Assembly: GCA_947627115.1 (NCBI GenBank)
Contig: CANQUQ010000002.1
Location: 186,001-250,000, forward strand
Source: an uncultured Acetatifactor sp.
GTDB taxonomy: Bacteria; Bacillota; Clostridia; Lachnospirales; Lachnospiraceae
DNA: 64,000 nucleotides
Direction: 5' to 3'
Shown here: in pieces, positions 1 to 9,391 of the stretch
Layout: each line of letters opens with the position of its first letter
How positions within the stretch are numbered: the stretch's first letter is position 1
Notes under the pieces: generated by a model
The model's input: only the letters and a program-made list of their open reading frames with translations
Told to the model about the DNA's origin: nothing
Database searches by the model: none
Translations under genes and position numbers: made by a program

Positions 1-1600
1 TGGGGACACGGACCTTGTTCTCCTGCTTGCCCAGACTGACAGTGAGGGTAATATTGGTGCCTTCAGGCACCTTGCTGGAAGCAGCGGGCACCTGGGACAC
101 TACGGTTCCCACCTCCGCCGTATCCGAGTAGCCCTCCATCTTAGTGACGGCAAAACCGAGGCCCTTCAATATGCTCTCCGCCTCCTCATAGCTTTTGTCG
201 ACCACCAAAGGGACCTCCACTCCGTGAGCGCCGGCGCTGGCCGTGAGTATCACGGTAGTTCCGAGCTCCACGTTATCGCCTGCCTGGTGATCGGCGCTGA
301 TGACCAGCCCCACCTCCACCGTGTCAGACTCCTCATACTCAGGCTCGGATTTCAGGCCCAGGGCAGCCAGTGTATTCCGTGCCTCCTCCACCGTCTTTCC
401 AATCACATCCGGCATGGGCACGTATTCCGGCTCCGGGGATTCCTCCGTCACGATCGGACCGGAGGACTCTCCTTCCGTTTCGCCTCCTCCCAGGATCTTC
501 ACCGCAAAGATAATGACGATCACACAGATGACAATGCCCGCCAGCACCGCCAGCAGCGTAGTCACTCTCTCCACCTTGGGATTGTAGTCGTAATCCTCTT
601 CGTCCTCATCGTACTGCGTCTTCTCGTATACCGCCTCCGCGTCGGGCCTCAGGCGCATGGTCTCCGGCTCCTCGAACTCCGGGTAGACTGCCCTGCGCTT
701 GATCTGTTCCATGTCGCTGTCCGTGATCATGCGCGTACCGCCGTCGATATCCGGCCCGTTCTGCACCACAAAATCCTCGTCGGGATTGATCAGAGACTGC
801 TTCAGATCGGCGATCAGCTCCTGTATGTTCTGATATCTGCGGTCGGGAGATTTCTGACAGCATTTTAACACGATGCTCGCCACGCTTCCCGGAATCTCCG
901 GCACGAACTCCGCGGGGGAGGGCATCTCCTCCTGAATGTGCTTGATGGCAATGGCCACCGTAGTCTCCCCGTTGAAGGGGACGCGGCCCGTGAGCATCTC
1001 GAACATGGTGATCCCAAGGGAATAGATATCGCTCTTCTCGTCGCTGTATCCGCCTCTGGCCTGCTCCGGCGAGGTGTAATGGACGGAGCCCATCACGTTG
1101 GATGTGATGGTGTTGCTGGTAGCGGCCTTGGCAATGCCAAAGTCGGTCACCTTTACCTTTCCGTCCTTTGAGATGATGATGTTCTGCGGCTTGATATCCC
1201 GGTGAATGATATGGTTGTTGTGGGCCGCCTCGATTCCCATGCTCACCTGTATGGCAATGCTGACCGCCTCCTTGTACGACAGCCTCGCCTTCTTTTCAAT
1301 ATATTTTTTGAGGGTGATCCCCTCCACCAGCTCCATGACAATATAGTGAATGTCATTTTCCTCGCCAACGTCATACACATTGACGATATTGGGGTGCATC
1401 AGGCCTGCCGCCGCCTGTGCTTCTATGCGGAACTTCGATACAAAATTGGCGTTCTCGCCAAATTCCTGCTTCAGCACCTTCACGGCCACAAAGCGATTCA
1501 GCTTATGGTCCTTCGCCTTATATACATCCGACATGCCGCCGGTGCCGATCTTCTCCAAGATTTCGTACCGATCGCTTATCATCATTCCAATCTTAATCAT
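1..1600 (-). CDS. prkC: PASTA-domain Ser/Thr protein kinase (PrkC/PknB type), C-terminus outside window
   Basis: This is a membrane eukaryotic-type Ser/Thr kinase that senses muropeptides or cell-wall precursors and phosphorylates division, wall and translation proteins. The N-terminal kinase domain shows a glycine-rich loop (GTGGMSDVY), the catalytic HRDIKPQN motif and DFGIAKA. A charged juxtamembrane stretch follows, then one hydrophobic segment (around residues 345-368) and two extracellular PASTA repeats. The frame is still open at base 1, so the 3' end and probably another PASTA repeat are missing. The start ATG at 1600 has GGAG 7 nt upstream. It lies 20 nt after the cognate PP2C phosphatase gene, the usual kinase/phosphatase pairing in Firmicutes, and is the most distal gene seen of the murE-priA operon. 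Family assignment is secure; substrates here are unknown. Confidence 0.96.
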   Translation of the reverse strand, partial: MIKIGMMISDRYEILEKIGTGGMSDVYKAKDHKLNRFVAVKVLKQEFGENANFVSKFRIEAQAAAGLMHPNIVNVYDVGEENDIHYIVMELVEGITLKKYIEKKARLSYKEAVSIAIQVSMGIEAAHNNHIIHRDIKPQNIIISKDGKVKVTDFGIAKAATSNTITSNVMGSVHYTSPEQARGGYSDEKSDIYSLGITMFEMLTGRVPFNGETTVAIAIKHIQEEMPSPAEFVPEIPGSVASIVLKCCQKSPDRRYQNIQELIADLKQSLINPDEDFVVQNGPDIDGGTRMITDSDMEQIKRRAVYPEFEEPETMRLRPDAEAVYEKTQYDEDEEDYDYNPKVERVTTLLAVLAGIVICVIVIIFAVKILGGGETEGESSGPIVTEESPEPEYVPMPDVIGKTVEEARNTLAALGLKSEPEYEESDTVEVGLVISADHQAGDNVELGTTVILTASAGAHGVEVPLVVDKSYEEAESILKGLGFAVTKMEGYSDTAEVGTVVSQVPAASSKVPEGTNITLTVSLGKQENKVRVP

Positions 1601-1620
1601 ACATGCTCTCCATTCTGAAT

Positions 1621-2352
1621 TCAGGATAAGGGATCGATCAGTATCACGCTGATATTGTCCCGGCCGCCTCGTTCATTTGCGGCTGCTACCAGCTCCTCAG
1701 CCTTCTCCACCATATCGCGGGCCCCGTCAAGTATCATCCGGATCTCCTCGTCCTCCAGCATATTGGTCAGGCCGTCCGTGCACATAAGGATCAAGTCGCC
1801 CTCCTTCACCTGCACCGAAAAGAAATCTGCCTTTACCGTGTCATCCGCTCCCACTGCCCTGGTGATGATGTTCCTGTCGGGATGGTTCCTGGCCTCCTCC
1901 CGGCCCAGACCGCCGCGCCGCACCATTTCCTCCACCCAGGAGTGATCTCTGGTGATCTGACGTATTTCCCTGTGGTTGGCCACGTACAGCCTGCTGTCGC
2001 CCACATTGGCCACACAGAGCCTGTCGCCGCTGCAGGTGGCCGCCACCACTGTGGTGCCCATGCCCTCCAGCTCTGCGGATTCCCTCGCCCTGGCCCTGAT
2101 CAGTGTGTTCGCCTCCTGGATGGCTTCCTCCAGAATGCGGGTATTCTCCGTCTCCCTGGAGGCGCTGATCCTTTGGACCATGGTCTCCACAGTGACCTTT
2201 GAGGCGTAGTCGCCCGCCTTGTGGCCTCCCATGCCGTCCGCCACAATGAAAAGGTTGGGGAGATTGCCCACCGGCTGCTCCGAGGTATACACAAAATCCT
2301 GGTTCAGTTTTCTCTTTACACCGATGTTGGTAATGGAAAACGTCTTTAACAC
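1621..2352 (-). CDS. stp: PP2C-family Ser/Thr protein phosphatase (Stp/PrpC)
   Basis: This is a metal-dependent PPM/PP2C phosphatase of 243 residues, the normal size for bacterial Stp/PrpC. It reverses phosphorylation by the PASTA kinase encoded just downstream. Metal-binding signatures are visible: VADGMGGHKAGDYAS near residue 40, GDSRLY near 118, a CTDGLTN block near 190 and GGRDNIS near the C-terminus. Translation appears to begin at a GTG (2352) placed inside the last codons of rlmN, a 7-nt overlap, with GGAGG about 9 nt upstream. The overlap suggests translational coupling. It should act in the cytoplasm. Confidence 0.96.
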   Translation of the reverse strand: MLKTFSITNIGVKRKLNQDFVYTSEQPVGNLPNLFIVADGMGGHKAGDYASKVTVETMVQRISASRETENTRILEEAIQEANTLIRARARESAELEGMGTTVVAATCSGDRLCVANVGDSRLYVANHREIRQITRDHSWVEEMVRRGGLGREEARNHPDRNIITRAVGADDTVKADFFSVQVKEGDLILMCTDGLTNMLEDEEIRMILDGARDMVEKAEELVAAANERGGRDNISVILIDPLS

Positions 2353-3437
2353 GTATCGTTTCCTCCAATGCTCTGCAGGGAACAGGGCGCTTCCTGCGCC
2401 TTCATGGTCCTGCGTCTCAGCTGTCCGCAGGCACCGTCTATGTCCCTGCCCATTTCTCTTCTAATAGTACCATTTATTTTATTTTTTTCAAGTTTATTTT
2501 GAAAGGCCCTGATCCTTGCGCGCTCCGACTGCACAAAATTTCTCTCTTCGATGGGGTTCACGGGGATCAGGTTGACATGGCAGCCCAGCGGGCCCGCCAG
2601 GGCGGAAAGCTCCTCCGCGTCCCGGTCCGTGTCGTTGACGCCTCCCACCAGACTGTACTCAAATGTGATGCGTCTGCCGGTCTGCGCAAAATAGTACCGG
2701 CAGGCCTCCATCAGCTCCCCGATGGAATATCGGCGGGCGACGGGCATCAGCTCCCGGCGCTTTTCGTCCGTTGCGGCATGGAGCGACAGCGCCAGTGTGA
2801 TCTGCAGACGCTCATCCGCCAGCCGGTACATCTGAGGGACCAGCCCGCAGGTGGACACCGTTACGTTCCTCTGACTGATATTCAGGCCGTTCCCGTCGGT
2901 GAGCATTCTGAGAAAGGTCAGAAGATTGTCATAGTTGTCAAGGGGTTCTCCGGTCCCCATGACCACCACATTGGACACCCGCTCTCCCGTGGACAGCTGG
3001 ATGGCATAGACCTGATCCAGCATCTCCGAGGGCAGGAGATTCCGCTCCAGGCCGTCCAGCGTGGACGCGCAGAAACGGCAGCCCATACGGCACCCCACCT
3101 GAGAGGAGACACAGACGCTGTTGCCGTGGCGGTATCTCATCCACACGCTCTCCACCAGATTGCCGTCGGGCAGCCGGAAAAGATATTTTCTTGTGCCGTC
3201 CGACTCTGACTCCTGCATCCTGACCTGCTCCAGGCAGGTGTAGGAGTAAAGCTCCCGATACCTCTCCCGCAGGCTCTTGGAAATATCCGTCATCTCATCA
3301 AAGCCTCTCGCAAGCTTCACATGCATCCACCGGTATATCTGTTTTGCCCGGAAAGGTCTTTCCCCCATGTCGGACAGCTCCTTCTCCAGCTGGGAAAGGG
3401 GCATGGATTTGATATCTCGCTTTTGTTCTCTCTGCAT
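2346..3437 (-). CDS. rlmN: Dual-specificity 23S rRNA/tRNA adenine-C2 methyltransferase RlmN
   Basis: This radical-SAM enzyme methylates C2 of A2503 in 23S rRNA and of A37 in some tRNAs, supporting decoding fidelity. The [4Fe-4S]-binding CRMGCRFC motif (CxxxCxxC) lies near residue 117. GTGEPL, the SAM-binding glycine motif, and the substrate-methylating cysteine region near the C-terminus (GACGQL) are also present. At 363 residues it is the usual length. The ATG at 3437 is preceded by GGAGGAG. It sits in the rsmB-rlmN-stp-prkC string, a standard Firmicutes order that couples translation-related genes to the kinase pair. Confidence 0.96.
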   Translation of the reverse strand: MQREQKRDIKSMPLSQLEKELSDMGERPFRAKQIYRWMHVKLARGFDEMTDISKSLRERYRELYSYTCLEQVRMQESESDGTRKYLFRLPDGNLVESVWMRYRHGNSVCVSSQVGCRMGCRFCASTLDGLERNLLPSEMLDQVYAIQLSTGERVSNVVVMGTGEPLDNYDNLLTFLRMLTDGNGLNISQRNVTVSTCGLVPQMYRLADERLQITLALSLHAATDEKRRELMPVARRYSIGELMEACRYYFAQTGRRITFEYSLVGGVNDTDRDAEELSALAGPLGCHVNLIPVNPIEERNFVQSERARIRAFQNKLEKNKINGTIRREMGRDIDGACGQLRRRTMKAQEAPCSLQSIGGNDTC

Positions 3438-3466
3438 GGCTCCTCCACCTTACAAAAGTGCCGGCC

Positions 3467-4876
3467 TTATACTTTTTTCCGGAAGCGGGCAATAAAAAAA
3501 CCGTCCCCCTCCATATATCCCGGCAGCATCTGGATACAGGCCGCCCGCTGACTTTCATCCAGCCTGACGGAAGGCTCCTTCCCGCACTCTCTCCGCAGTC
3601 TCTCGACCCGCTCCCTGTCCCGGAGCACGGCCTGGGGAAGCACCCGGTCCAGGGGCTGCGGTTCAAAGGGAAGCTCCTCTGAGATAAAGCGCACCGCCTC
3701 TTCATTCTCCTGCGCGTTCACCGTGCAGGTGCTGTAGAGCAGGATGCCGCCCGGCTTCACATATTGGCTGCAGACCGTGACAATTTCCCGCTGCAGGCGG
3801 ACAAGGCTCTCCATCCCTTCCGGGTCCGCCCGGTACTTGATATCCCGTTTCTTTCCTATGACTCCCAGGCCGGAGCACGGCACATCCGCCAGCACTACAT
3901 CCGCGCCCTCGCGCAGGGCTTCGTCGAAGACCAGGGCATCCCGGACCTGTATCTGTAGGTTTTCCACTCTCATCCGCCGGGCCGCCTGGCGAATCCGCTC
4001 GATCCTCTCCGGCGACACATCCCGTGCAAGCACGCCTGCGGCGCGCTCGGCGGCCAAAAGGCTTTTTCCGCCTGGAGCGGCACAGACATCCAGCACAAAA
4101 TCCTCCGGCCGGATGCCCGCCGCCTCCACCGCCAGCGCGGAGCTTTCGTCCTGCACCGTATACATCCCCTCCGCAAATCCGGGCAGATCGCTCACGGCCG
4201 CACCGGATCTCACGGTGTACACATAGGGCAGATAAGCGCATTTTTCCGGCTGCGCTCCCCTCGCCCTGAGACCGGCGCAGATCTCCGACCGCTGTGCGTC
4301 GGAAAGGTCCGTCCTGAACCGCAGGAACACCGGGTGGATCCGCAGAAGTCCCTCTAACATTGTCTCCGTGATCTCCCCGCCGTATTCCTCGATCCATAGC
4401 CGCACGATCCATTCCGGCATGGAATATTTTACCGAAAAATACGCCACCGTGTCCCTGTCGCGGTCCGGCAGAGGAAGGGCTGCCTTCTCCCCGGAAAGTC
4501 TGCGCAGCACACCGTTCACAAATCCTTTCAGGCCGCCGAAGCCCCGCCGGGCCGCCAGCTTACAGGCCTCGTTGCAGACGGCGCGGTCCGGCACCGCGTC
4601 CATATACAGAAGCTGGTACAGACTCATCCGCAGCAGACAGCGTATGAGAGGCTTCATCCTGCCCACCGGCACGGAGGAATACCGGCCGATATAATAGTCC
4701 AGCTCTATCCTTCTCTCTATGGTGCCCTCTGTCACCCGCTTGATGAACGCCTTGTCCCTGGTCTCCAGATAATCGTACTTGTCCAGCACGGCCCGAATCA
4801 GGCGGTCGGAATACTCCTGTTCCCGCTCCAGAAGGAGCAGGGCGTCCAGCGCGATCTCCCTGACATTCTCCGCCAT
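3467..4876 (-). CDS. rsmB: 16S rRNA (cytosine-967-C5)-methyltransferase RsmB (Sun)
   Basis: The product makes m5C967 in 16S rRNA. The N-terminal ~140 residues form a NusB-like RNA-binding domain, followed by a Rossmann methyltransferase with the SAM motif DVCAAPGGKS. Two catalytic cysteine motifs are present: DVPCSGLG (PC) and YSTCTV (TC). At 469 residues it is slightly longer than the E. coli protein. The start ATG at 4876 lies 3 nt after the preceding stop, and an AGGAGAG Shine-Dalgarno sits within the upstream gene's end. It is part of the fmt-zinc peptidase-rsmB-rlmN operon. Confidence 0.95.
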   Translation of the reverse strand: MAENVREIALDALLLLEREQEYSDRLIRAVLDKYDYLETRDKAFIKRVTEGTIERRIELDYYIGRYSSVPVGRMKPLIRCLLRMSLYQLLYMDAVPDRAVCNEACKLAARRGFGGLKGFVNGVLRRLSGEKAALPLPDRDRDTVAYFSVKYSMPEWIVRLWIEEYGGEITETMLEGLLRIHPVFLRFRTDLSDAQRSEICAGLRARGAQPEKCAYLPYVYTVRSGAAVSDLPGFAEGMYTVQDESSALAVEAAGIRPEDFVLDVCAAPGGKSLLAAERAAGVLARDVSPERIERIRQAARRMRVENLQIQVRDALVFDEALREGADVVLADVPCSGLGVIGKKRDIKYRADPEGMESLVRLQREIVTVCSQYVKPGGILLYSTCTVNAQENEEAVRFISEELPFEPQPLDRVLPQAVLRDRERVERLRRECGKEPSVRLDESQRAACIQMLPGYMEGDGFFIARFRKKV

Positions 4877-4879
4877 GCC

Positions 4880-5578
4880 TTAATCTCTCCTTCTGTTGCC
4901 TCCGAACAGCAGCACCAGCCGGAGCAGCTGGAGTGCCGAGGATGCGGCCGCCGCCACATAGGTCAGGGCCGCAGCCGTCAGCACCTTCCTGCAGCCCGTG
5001 CGCTCTTCCGCGGTGAGAAGACCGTACTGATCCACCTTTGCCACCGCTCTGGAGGAAGCGTTGAATTCCACCGGCAGAGTCACGAGCTGGAACAGTACGG
5101 CCAGGGCAAACGCCCATATGCCGATCTGTATCAGTATCTGATTCCACCCCAGCAGTACACCGAGAATGATCATGGGCACTCCCAGCCTGCTGCCGATGTT
5201 CACCACGGGCACCAGCGCCGAGCGGAAGCTCAGGGGCGCATAGCCCTTATCGTGCTGGATGGCGTGGCCGCACTCGTGTGCCGCCACACTGACTGCCGTC
5301 ACAGAGGCGCCGTTGAAATTTCTGTTGGAGAGCCGCACCGTCCTGCTCCTGGGATCATAGTGATCGCCCCGGTCGTCTCTCATGCACTCTACCTGCACAT
5401 TGTACAGACCCTCATTGTTCAGGATCCTGCGGGCCGCTTCCCCTCCGGTGAGCCCAGCACAGTTCCTGACCTTGCTGTATTTGTTCATGGTACTGTTCAC
5501 CAGAGCGCTGGCGGCCATACAGATCACCAGACCGATCAGTACCAGAAAATATGTGGGATCCCAATAATAATACGGCAT
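4880..5578 (-). CDS. Membrane-bound neutral zinc metallopeptidase (Zn_peptidase_2 family)
   Basis: This 232-residue integral membrane protein has an HECGH zinc-binding motif near residue 100 (HExxH class), which fits the putative neutral zinc metallopeptidase family found in this position in many Clostridia. Hydrophobic segments occur at the N-terminus (about residues 11-28), in the middle (about 125-165) and near the C-terminus. The short HECGHAIQH block is followed by a second acidic/Asn-Ala region consistent with a third ligand. AAAGGAGTG precedes the ATG at 5578. The physiological substrate is not known. Linkage to fmt and def could hint at membrane protein quality control, but that is inference only. 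Confidence 0.88.
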   Translation of the reverse strand: MPYYYWDPTYFLVLIGLVICMAASALVNSTMNKYSKVRNCAGLTGGEAARRILNNEGLYNVQVECMRDDRGDHYDPRSRTVRLSNRNFNGASVTAVSVAAHECGHAIQHDKGYAPLSFRSALVPVVNIGSRLGVPMIILGVLLGWNQILIQIGIWAFALAVLFQLVTLPVEFNASSRAVAKVDQYGLLTAEERTGCRKVLTAAALTYVAAAASSALQLLRLVLLFGGNRRRD

Positions 5579-5609
5579 ATTCTATCACTCCTTTTCCGTT
5601 CTGTCCCTT

Positions 5610-6545
5610 CTACTGCCCCAGGATCTCTCCCGGCTGCATTTTGACTCCCAGCAAAAAATCATGGGCCGTCATCCTCTTTTTCCCCTCCAGCTGGAGCTCA
5701 CAGATGCGGAGGGCACCTTTTCCCGCTGCCACCGTGATCTGGTCCTTCCCCGTCTCCAGGATCTCTCCCGGAATCCGGCTGCCGGCATCCTCCGCCGCGG
5801 GCTCCGCCAGCCATATCTTCAGCTGCTTCCCGCGATATGAGGTATAGGCGCTGGGCCAGGGCGTCATTGCCCGGATCTGTCTGTCGATGGCCTCCGCCTC
5901 CTTGGAGAAATCGATCCTCCCCATGCTCTTGTCGATCAGAGGCGCATGGGAGCTCAGCTCCTCCCGCTGCGCTTCCGGCACCAGCCGCCCCTGCTCCAGC
6001 AGGGGCAGCGCCTCCACAATGGCCTCGCCTCCCAGAACCATCAGCCTGTCATGCAGAGACTCGTAGTTGTCCGTCCCCTCTATGGGAATTTCCTTTCGGT
6101 ACAGCATATCTCCGGTGTCGATCCCCGCATCCATCTGCATGATCGTCACTCCCGTGCGCTCCTCCCCCCGGAGGATCGCATGCTGGATCGGGGAAGCTCC
6201 CCTGTATTTGGGCAGCAGGGAGGCGTGAATATTCAGACAGCCGTACCGCGGCATGTCCAGGATCTCCTGTGACAGGATCTGTCCGAACGCAGCCACAATG
6301 TAGATGTCCGCCTGATACTTCTTCAATTCCTCCACCGCCTCCGGTGTCTTGATCCGGCGGGGCTGAAACACGGGAATCCCATGCTCCTGCGCGCACACCT
6401 TCACCGGTGGCGGTATAAGCTCCTTGCTCCTGCCCCTCGGCCTGTCAGGCTGAGTGACCGCCAGAAGGATCTCATGCCCCGCGCCGATCAGCGCCTTTAA
6501 CGCCCCGGCCGCAAAGTCCGGGGTCCCCATAAAAATTATTTTCAT
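5610..6545 (-). CDS. fmt: Methionyl-tRNA formyltransferase
   Basis: The enzyme formylates initiator Met-tRNA using 10-formyl-THF. The formyltransferase signature HASLLPKYRGASPIQ is near residue 110, the downstream MQMDAGIDTGD block follows, and a C-terminal OB-like tRNA-binding domain completes the 311-residue protein, a normal length. Its ATG overlaps the def stop codon in an ATGA arrangement (6545/6542), indicating coupled translation with peptide deformylase, which acts on the same formyl-Met group after synthesis. Confidence 0.97.
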   Translation of the reverse strand: MKIIFMGTPDFAAGALKALIGAGHEILLAVTQPDRPRGRSKELIPPPVKVCAQEHGIPVFQPRRIKTPEAVEELKKYQADIYIVAAFGQILSQEILDMPRYGCLNIHASLLPKYRGASPIQHAILRGEERTGVTIMQMDAGIDTGDMLYRKEIPIEGTDNYESLHDRLMVLGGEAIVEALPLLEQGRLVPEAQREELSSHAPLIDKSMGRIDFSKEAEAIDRQIRAMTPWPSAYTSYRGKQLKIWLAEPAAEDAGSRIPGEILETGKDQITVAAGKGALRICELQLEGKKRMTAHDFLLGVKMQPGEILGQ

Positions 6546-7027
6546 TCCTCGTCGTCCTCTTCGATATTTGTGACATCCTGCAGAGGGCCCTCCACCTTTT
6601 CCACGTAGAGATGACCGTCCAGATGATCCAGCTCATGGCAGATAGCTCTGGCCAGCAGCTCCGTTCCCTCCAGCTCAAATTCATTCATGTTCAGGTCAAG
6701 GGCCGCGACCTTCACATAGTTGGGCCGGGTGACCTGACCGGACTTTCCGGGCACGCTCAGGCACCCCTCCTGGCCCACCTGCTCTCCGCTGGATTCCAGG
6801 ATCCTGGGATTGATCAGGATATGCGGATCCTCTCCGGTGGTGTCTATGACAACGATCCTCTTTAAGACTCCCACCTGGGGCGCGGCAAGTCCCACGCCGT
6901 TGGCCTCATACATCGTGTCCAGCATATCGCCGATCAATTCCCGGACACGGGGCGTCATTTCCGTCACGGTCTTGCATTTTTTTGTCAGTACTTCCTCTCC
7001 TATTTCGCGTATGTTCCTGATAGCCAT
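6542..7027 (-). CDS. def: Peptide deformylase
   Basis: This metalloenzyme removes the formyl group from nascent N-terminal fMet. All three family motifs are visible: GVGLAAPQVG, EGCLSVPG (metal-ligand Cys) and HELDHLDG (HExxH). The frame is open upstream to 7120, but the ATG at 7027 is chosen. It is directly preceded by AGAGGAAAA and gives the canonical MAIRNIREIG start, for a 161-residue protein. It is placed between priA and fmt as in most Firmicutes. The 70-nt gap after priA shows no convincing terminator. Confidence 0.96.
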   Translation of the reverse strand: MAIRNIREIGEEVLTKKCKTVTEMTPRVRELIGDMLDTMYEANGVGLAAPQVGVLKRIVVIDTTGEDPHILINPRILESSGEQVGQEGCLSVPGKSGQVTRPNYVKVAALDLNMNEFELEGTELLARAICHELDHLDGHLYVEKVEGPLQDVTNIEEDDEE

Positions 7028-7097
7028 TTTTCCTCTTTCCCGCCGCCTCACCGGCAGCCTTTGTCTGTTTCCGATGCTTGAAGGGACCGCCGCCCCA

Positions 7098-9374
7098 TTA
7101 CATGATGTGCACGGGGTCAAAATCGAACTGCACCGTCGCTTCCGGCCGCCACTCCCGCAGCAGCTCCTCCGTCCTGTCCTTTATCTGTATCAGTTTACCA
7201 TATTCCGGGCATTTTACATAGAATACAAATCGAAAAATATCATTTACCTTGCCGATCGCCGCAGGCGCGGGGCCTATGATGCTCAGCGGCGCGTCCTTCT
7301 CCCCGCATGATCCCGCCGGCCCTGGCGGAGAGTTCTTTCGGCCTCCGGCCTGTCCCGCCGCCTCCGCCAGCCCCTGGGCCAGCGTTCTTCCTCTCTCCTC
7401 GTCTCCCGCAAATATCTGTACCGCCAGCATATGGGATACCGGAGGATACCCCAGCATCTCCCTGTACAGAATCTCCTCCTCATAAAAGCTGTCGTAATCC
7501 TGAGCAGCGGCGTGGACCACCGCATAGTGCTCCGGCTGATAGGTCTGTATGACCGCCTCCCCCGGCAGCTCTCCCCGCCCGGCGCGCCCCACCGCCTGAG
7601 TCAGGAGCTGAAAGGTCCGCTCTCCCGCCCGGTAGTCGCCGGCGCACAGGGAGAGGTCGGCCGCCAGCACGCCCACCAGCGTCACCCGTGGGAAATCATG
7701 TCCCTTCACGATCATCTGCGTTCCGATGAGGACATCCGCCTCCCGGTCGGCGAACGCGGACAGGATCTGCTGGTAGCTGCCCTTTGTCCTCGTAGTGTCA
7801 CTGTCCATGCGCAGTGTCCTCACCTGCGGGAACAGCTCGTGTATTTTTTCCTCTATCTGCTGTGTTCCGGCGCGGAAGCCGCTGATATATTTTGAGCCGC
7901 ACTCAGGACAGGTGCCGGGCCTCGGCTCGCTGTACCCGCAGTAGTGGCACATGAGCCTGCCGTTCCTGTGCTCTGACAGGGACACATCGCAGTGGGGACA
8001 TTTCATCACATGGCCGCAGGCCCTGCAGGATACAAAGCCCGCGTAGCCCCTTCTGTTCAGGAACAAGATGCTCTGCTCCCCCTTTTGCAGCCGGTCCGCC
8101 AGCAGTTCCTGAAGCTTCCTGCTGAAGATAGAACGGTTCCCTTCCTTCAGTTCCCGGCGCAGATCCACGGTCCAGACTGTGGGCAGCTGTCCCCCTGTCA
8201 GACGCTCCGTCAGGCGAAACAGCCGATACTCCCCTCTCCTGGCCCGATAATAAGCCTCCAGAGACGGCGTCGCAGACCCTAATACCACGCAGGCCCCATG
8301 AAGCCTCGCCACCTCCAGGGCCGTCTCTCTGGCATGATATTTCGGAGTGGACTCGCTCTTGTAGCTGCCCTCCTGCTCCTCATCCATCACAATGATCCCG
8401 ATGTTCGGAAAGGGCGTGAACAAAGCCGACCTGGGGCCGATGATCACATCGATCTCGCCGCGCTTGGCCCTCTCGCACTGATCGTACTTTTCTCCCGCGG
8501 AAAGCGTTGAGTTCATCACGCTGACACGGTCGCCGAACCTGCGGTAGAACCGAAGCAGCGTCTGATAGGTAAGCGCGATTTCCGGAATCAGTACGATCGC
8601 CTGCCGCCCTCGGCTGACCACGGCTTCTATCAGTTCGATATAGACCTGCGTCTTGCCGCTTCCTGTGATGCCGTGGAGAACATATACGCCGGGGTGCCCT
8701 CCGTCAAAGTCGGAAAGCACTTCGTCCACCGCGAATTTCTGCTCTCCGCTGAGACATTTTGTCTGCTCCGCGCCGCCGCTCAACTTCACAGGGTTGCGGA
8801 AGTTCTCTCTGCTCACCACCCGGACGGCCCCCGCCCGTTCCAGACTCCTCACGGTCTGGGCGGAAACGCCCAGCTTTCCCGTGATCCACTCGTAGGGAAC
8901 GGATTCCTGGTCAGACAGCGCCTGCAGAAGCCTTGCCTTTGCCACCTGCTTTTTCCGTATGCACTCTCCCAAAAGGGAAAGGATCTCCTCCCGATCCATG
9001 ATGCGCTCCAGGGTGCGCCGCTCCAGCCGCTTCACGGACCGTTTTGCGGGCAGCACCGTCTTCAGCGCCTGGATCATGGTGCATCCGTAATTTTTCCGGA
9101 GCCAGGCGGCGAGAGCGATCATCCTGTCCTGCACACCCACGCCCTCCGGGGCGATTTCCAGGATCTCCTTCGTCCTGGCCGGATCAAACTTCCCTTCCTC
9201 TCCGAGGCCGATCACATAGCCGCGGATCGGCCTGTTCCCTCCCCCGAAGGGGACCATGACGCACGTTCCCGTCTCCAGTCTTCCCCGCAGGCGCTCCGGC
9301 ACACGGTACTGAAAGGTCTTATCCAGTTCTTCGTGGGAAATATCCACGATCACATCCGCGTACAGCTCCCCCAT
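7098..9374 (-). CDS. priA: Primosomal replication-restart helicase PriA
   Basis: PriA is a 3'-5' DNA helicase that reloads the replisome at stalled forks. An N-terminal DNA-binding region of about 200 residues is followed by the helicase core with Walker A GITGSGKT (235-242) and Walker B DEEQ (331-334). Next comes a cluster of paired cysteines (CRAC, CPHC, CHYC, CPEC) that binds two zinc ions, and then the second helicase lobe with QAVGRAGR. At 758 residues it is family length. The DEEQ in place of DEEH is a common clostridial variant. It lies 17 nt after murE. Confidence 0.97.
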   Translation of the reverse strand: MGELYADVIVDISHEELDKTFQYRVPERLRGRLETGTCVMVPFGGGNRPIRGYVIGLGEEGKFDPARTKEILEIAPEGVGVQDRMIALAAWLRKNYGCTMIQALKTVLPAKRSVKRLERRTLERIMDREEILSLLGECIRKKQVAKARLLQALSDQESVPYEWITGKLGVSAQTVRSLERAGAVRVVSRENFRNPVKLSGGAEQTKCLSGEQKFAVDEVLSDFDGGHPGVYVLHGITGSGKTQVYIELIEAVVSRGRQAIVLIPEIALTYQTLLRFYRRFGDRVSVMNSTLSAGEKYDQCERAKRGEIDVIIGPRSALFTPFPNIGIIVMDEEQEGSYKSESTPKYHARETALEVARLHGACVVLGSATPSLEAYYRARRGEYRLFRLTERLTGGQLPTVWTVDLRRELKEGNRSIFSRKLQELLADRLQKGEQSILFLNRRGYAGFVSCRACGHVMKCPHCDVSLSEHRNGRLMCHYCGYSEPRPGTCPECGSKYISGFRAGTQQIEEKIHELFPQVRTLRMDSDTTRTKGSYQQILSAFADREADVLIGTQMIVKGHDFPRVTLVGVLAADLSLCAGDYRAGERTFQLLTQAVGRAGRGELPGEAVIQTYQPEHYAVVHAAAQDYDSFYEEEILYREMLGYPPVSHMLAVQIFAGDEERGRTLAQGLAEAAGQAGGRKNSPPGPAGSCGEKDAPLSIIGPAPAAIGKVNDIFRFVFYVKCPEYGKLIQIKDRTEELLREWRPEATVQFDFDPVHIM

Positions 9375-9391
9375 GGTCTCCTCCCGTAAAG

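Noticed and set aside
8377-8388. PriA Walker B reads DEEQ rather than DEEH
   Set aside because: This variant is common in clostridial PriA and does not suggest inactivation.
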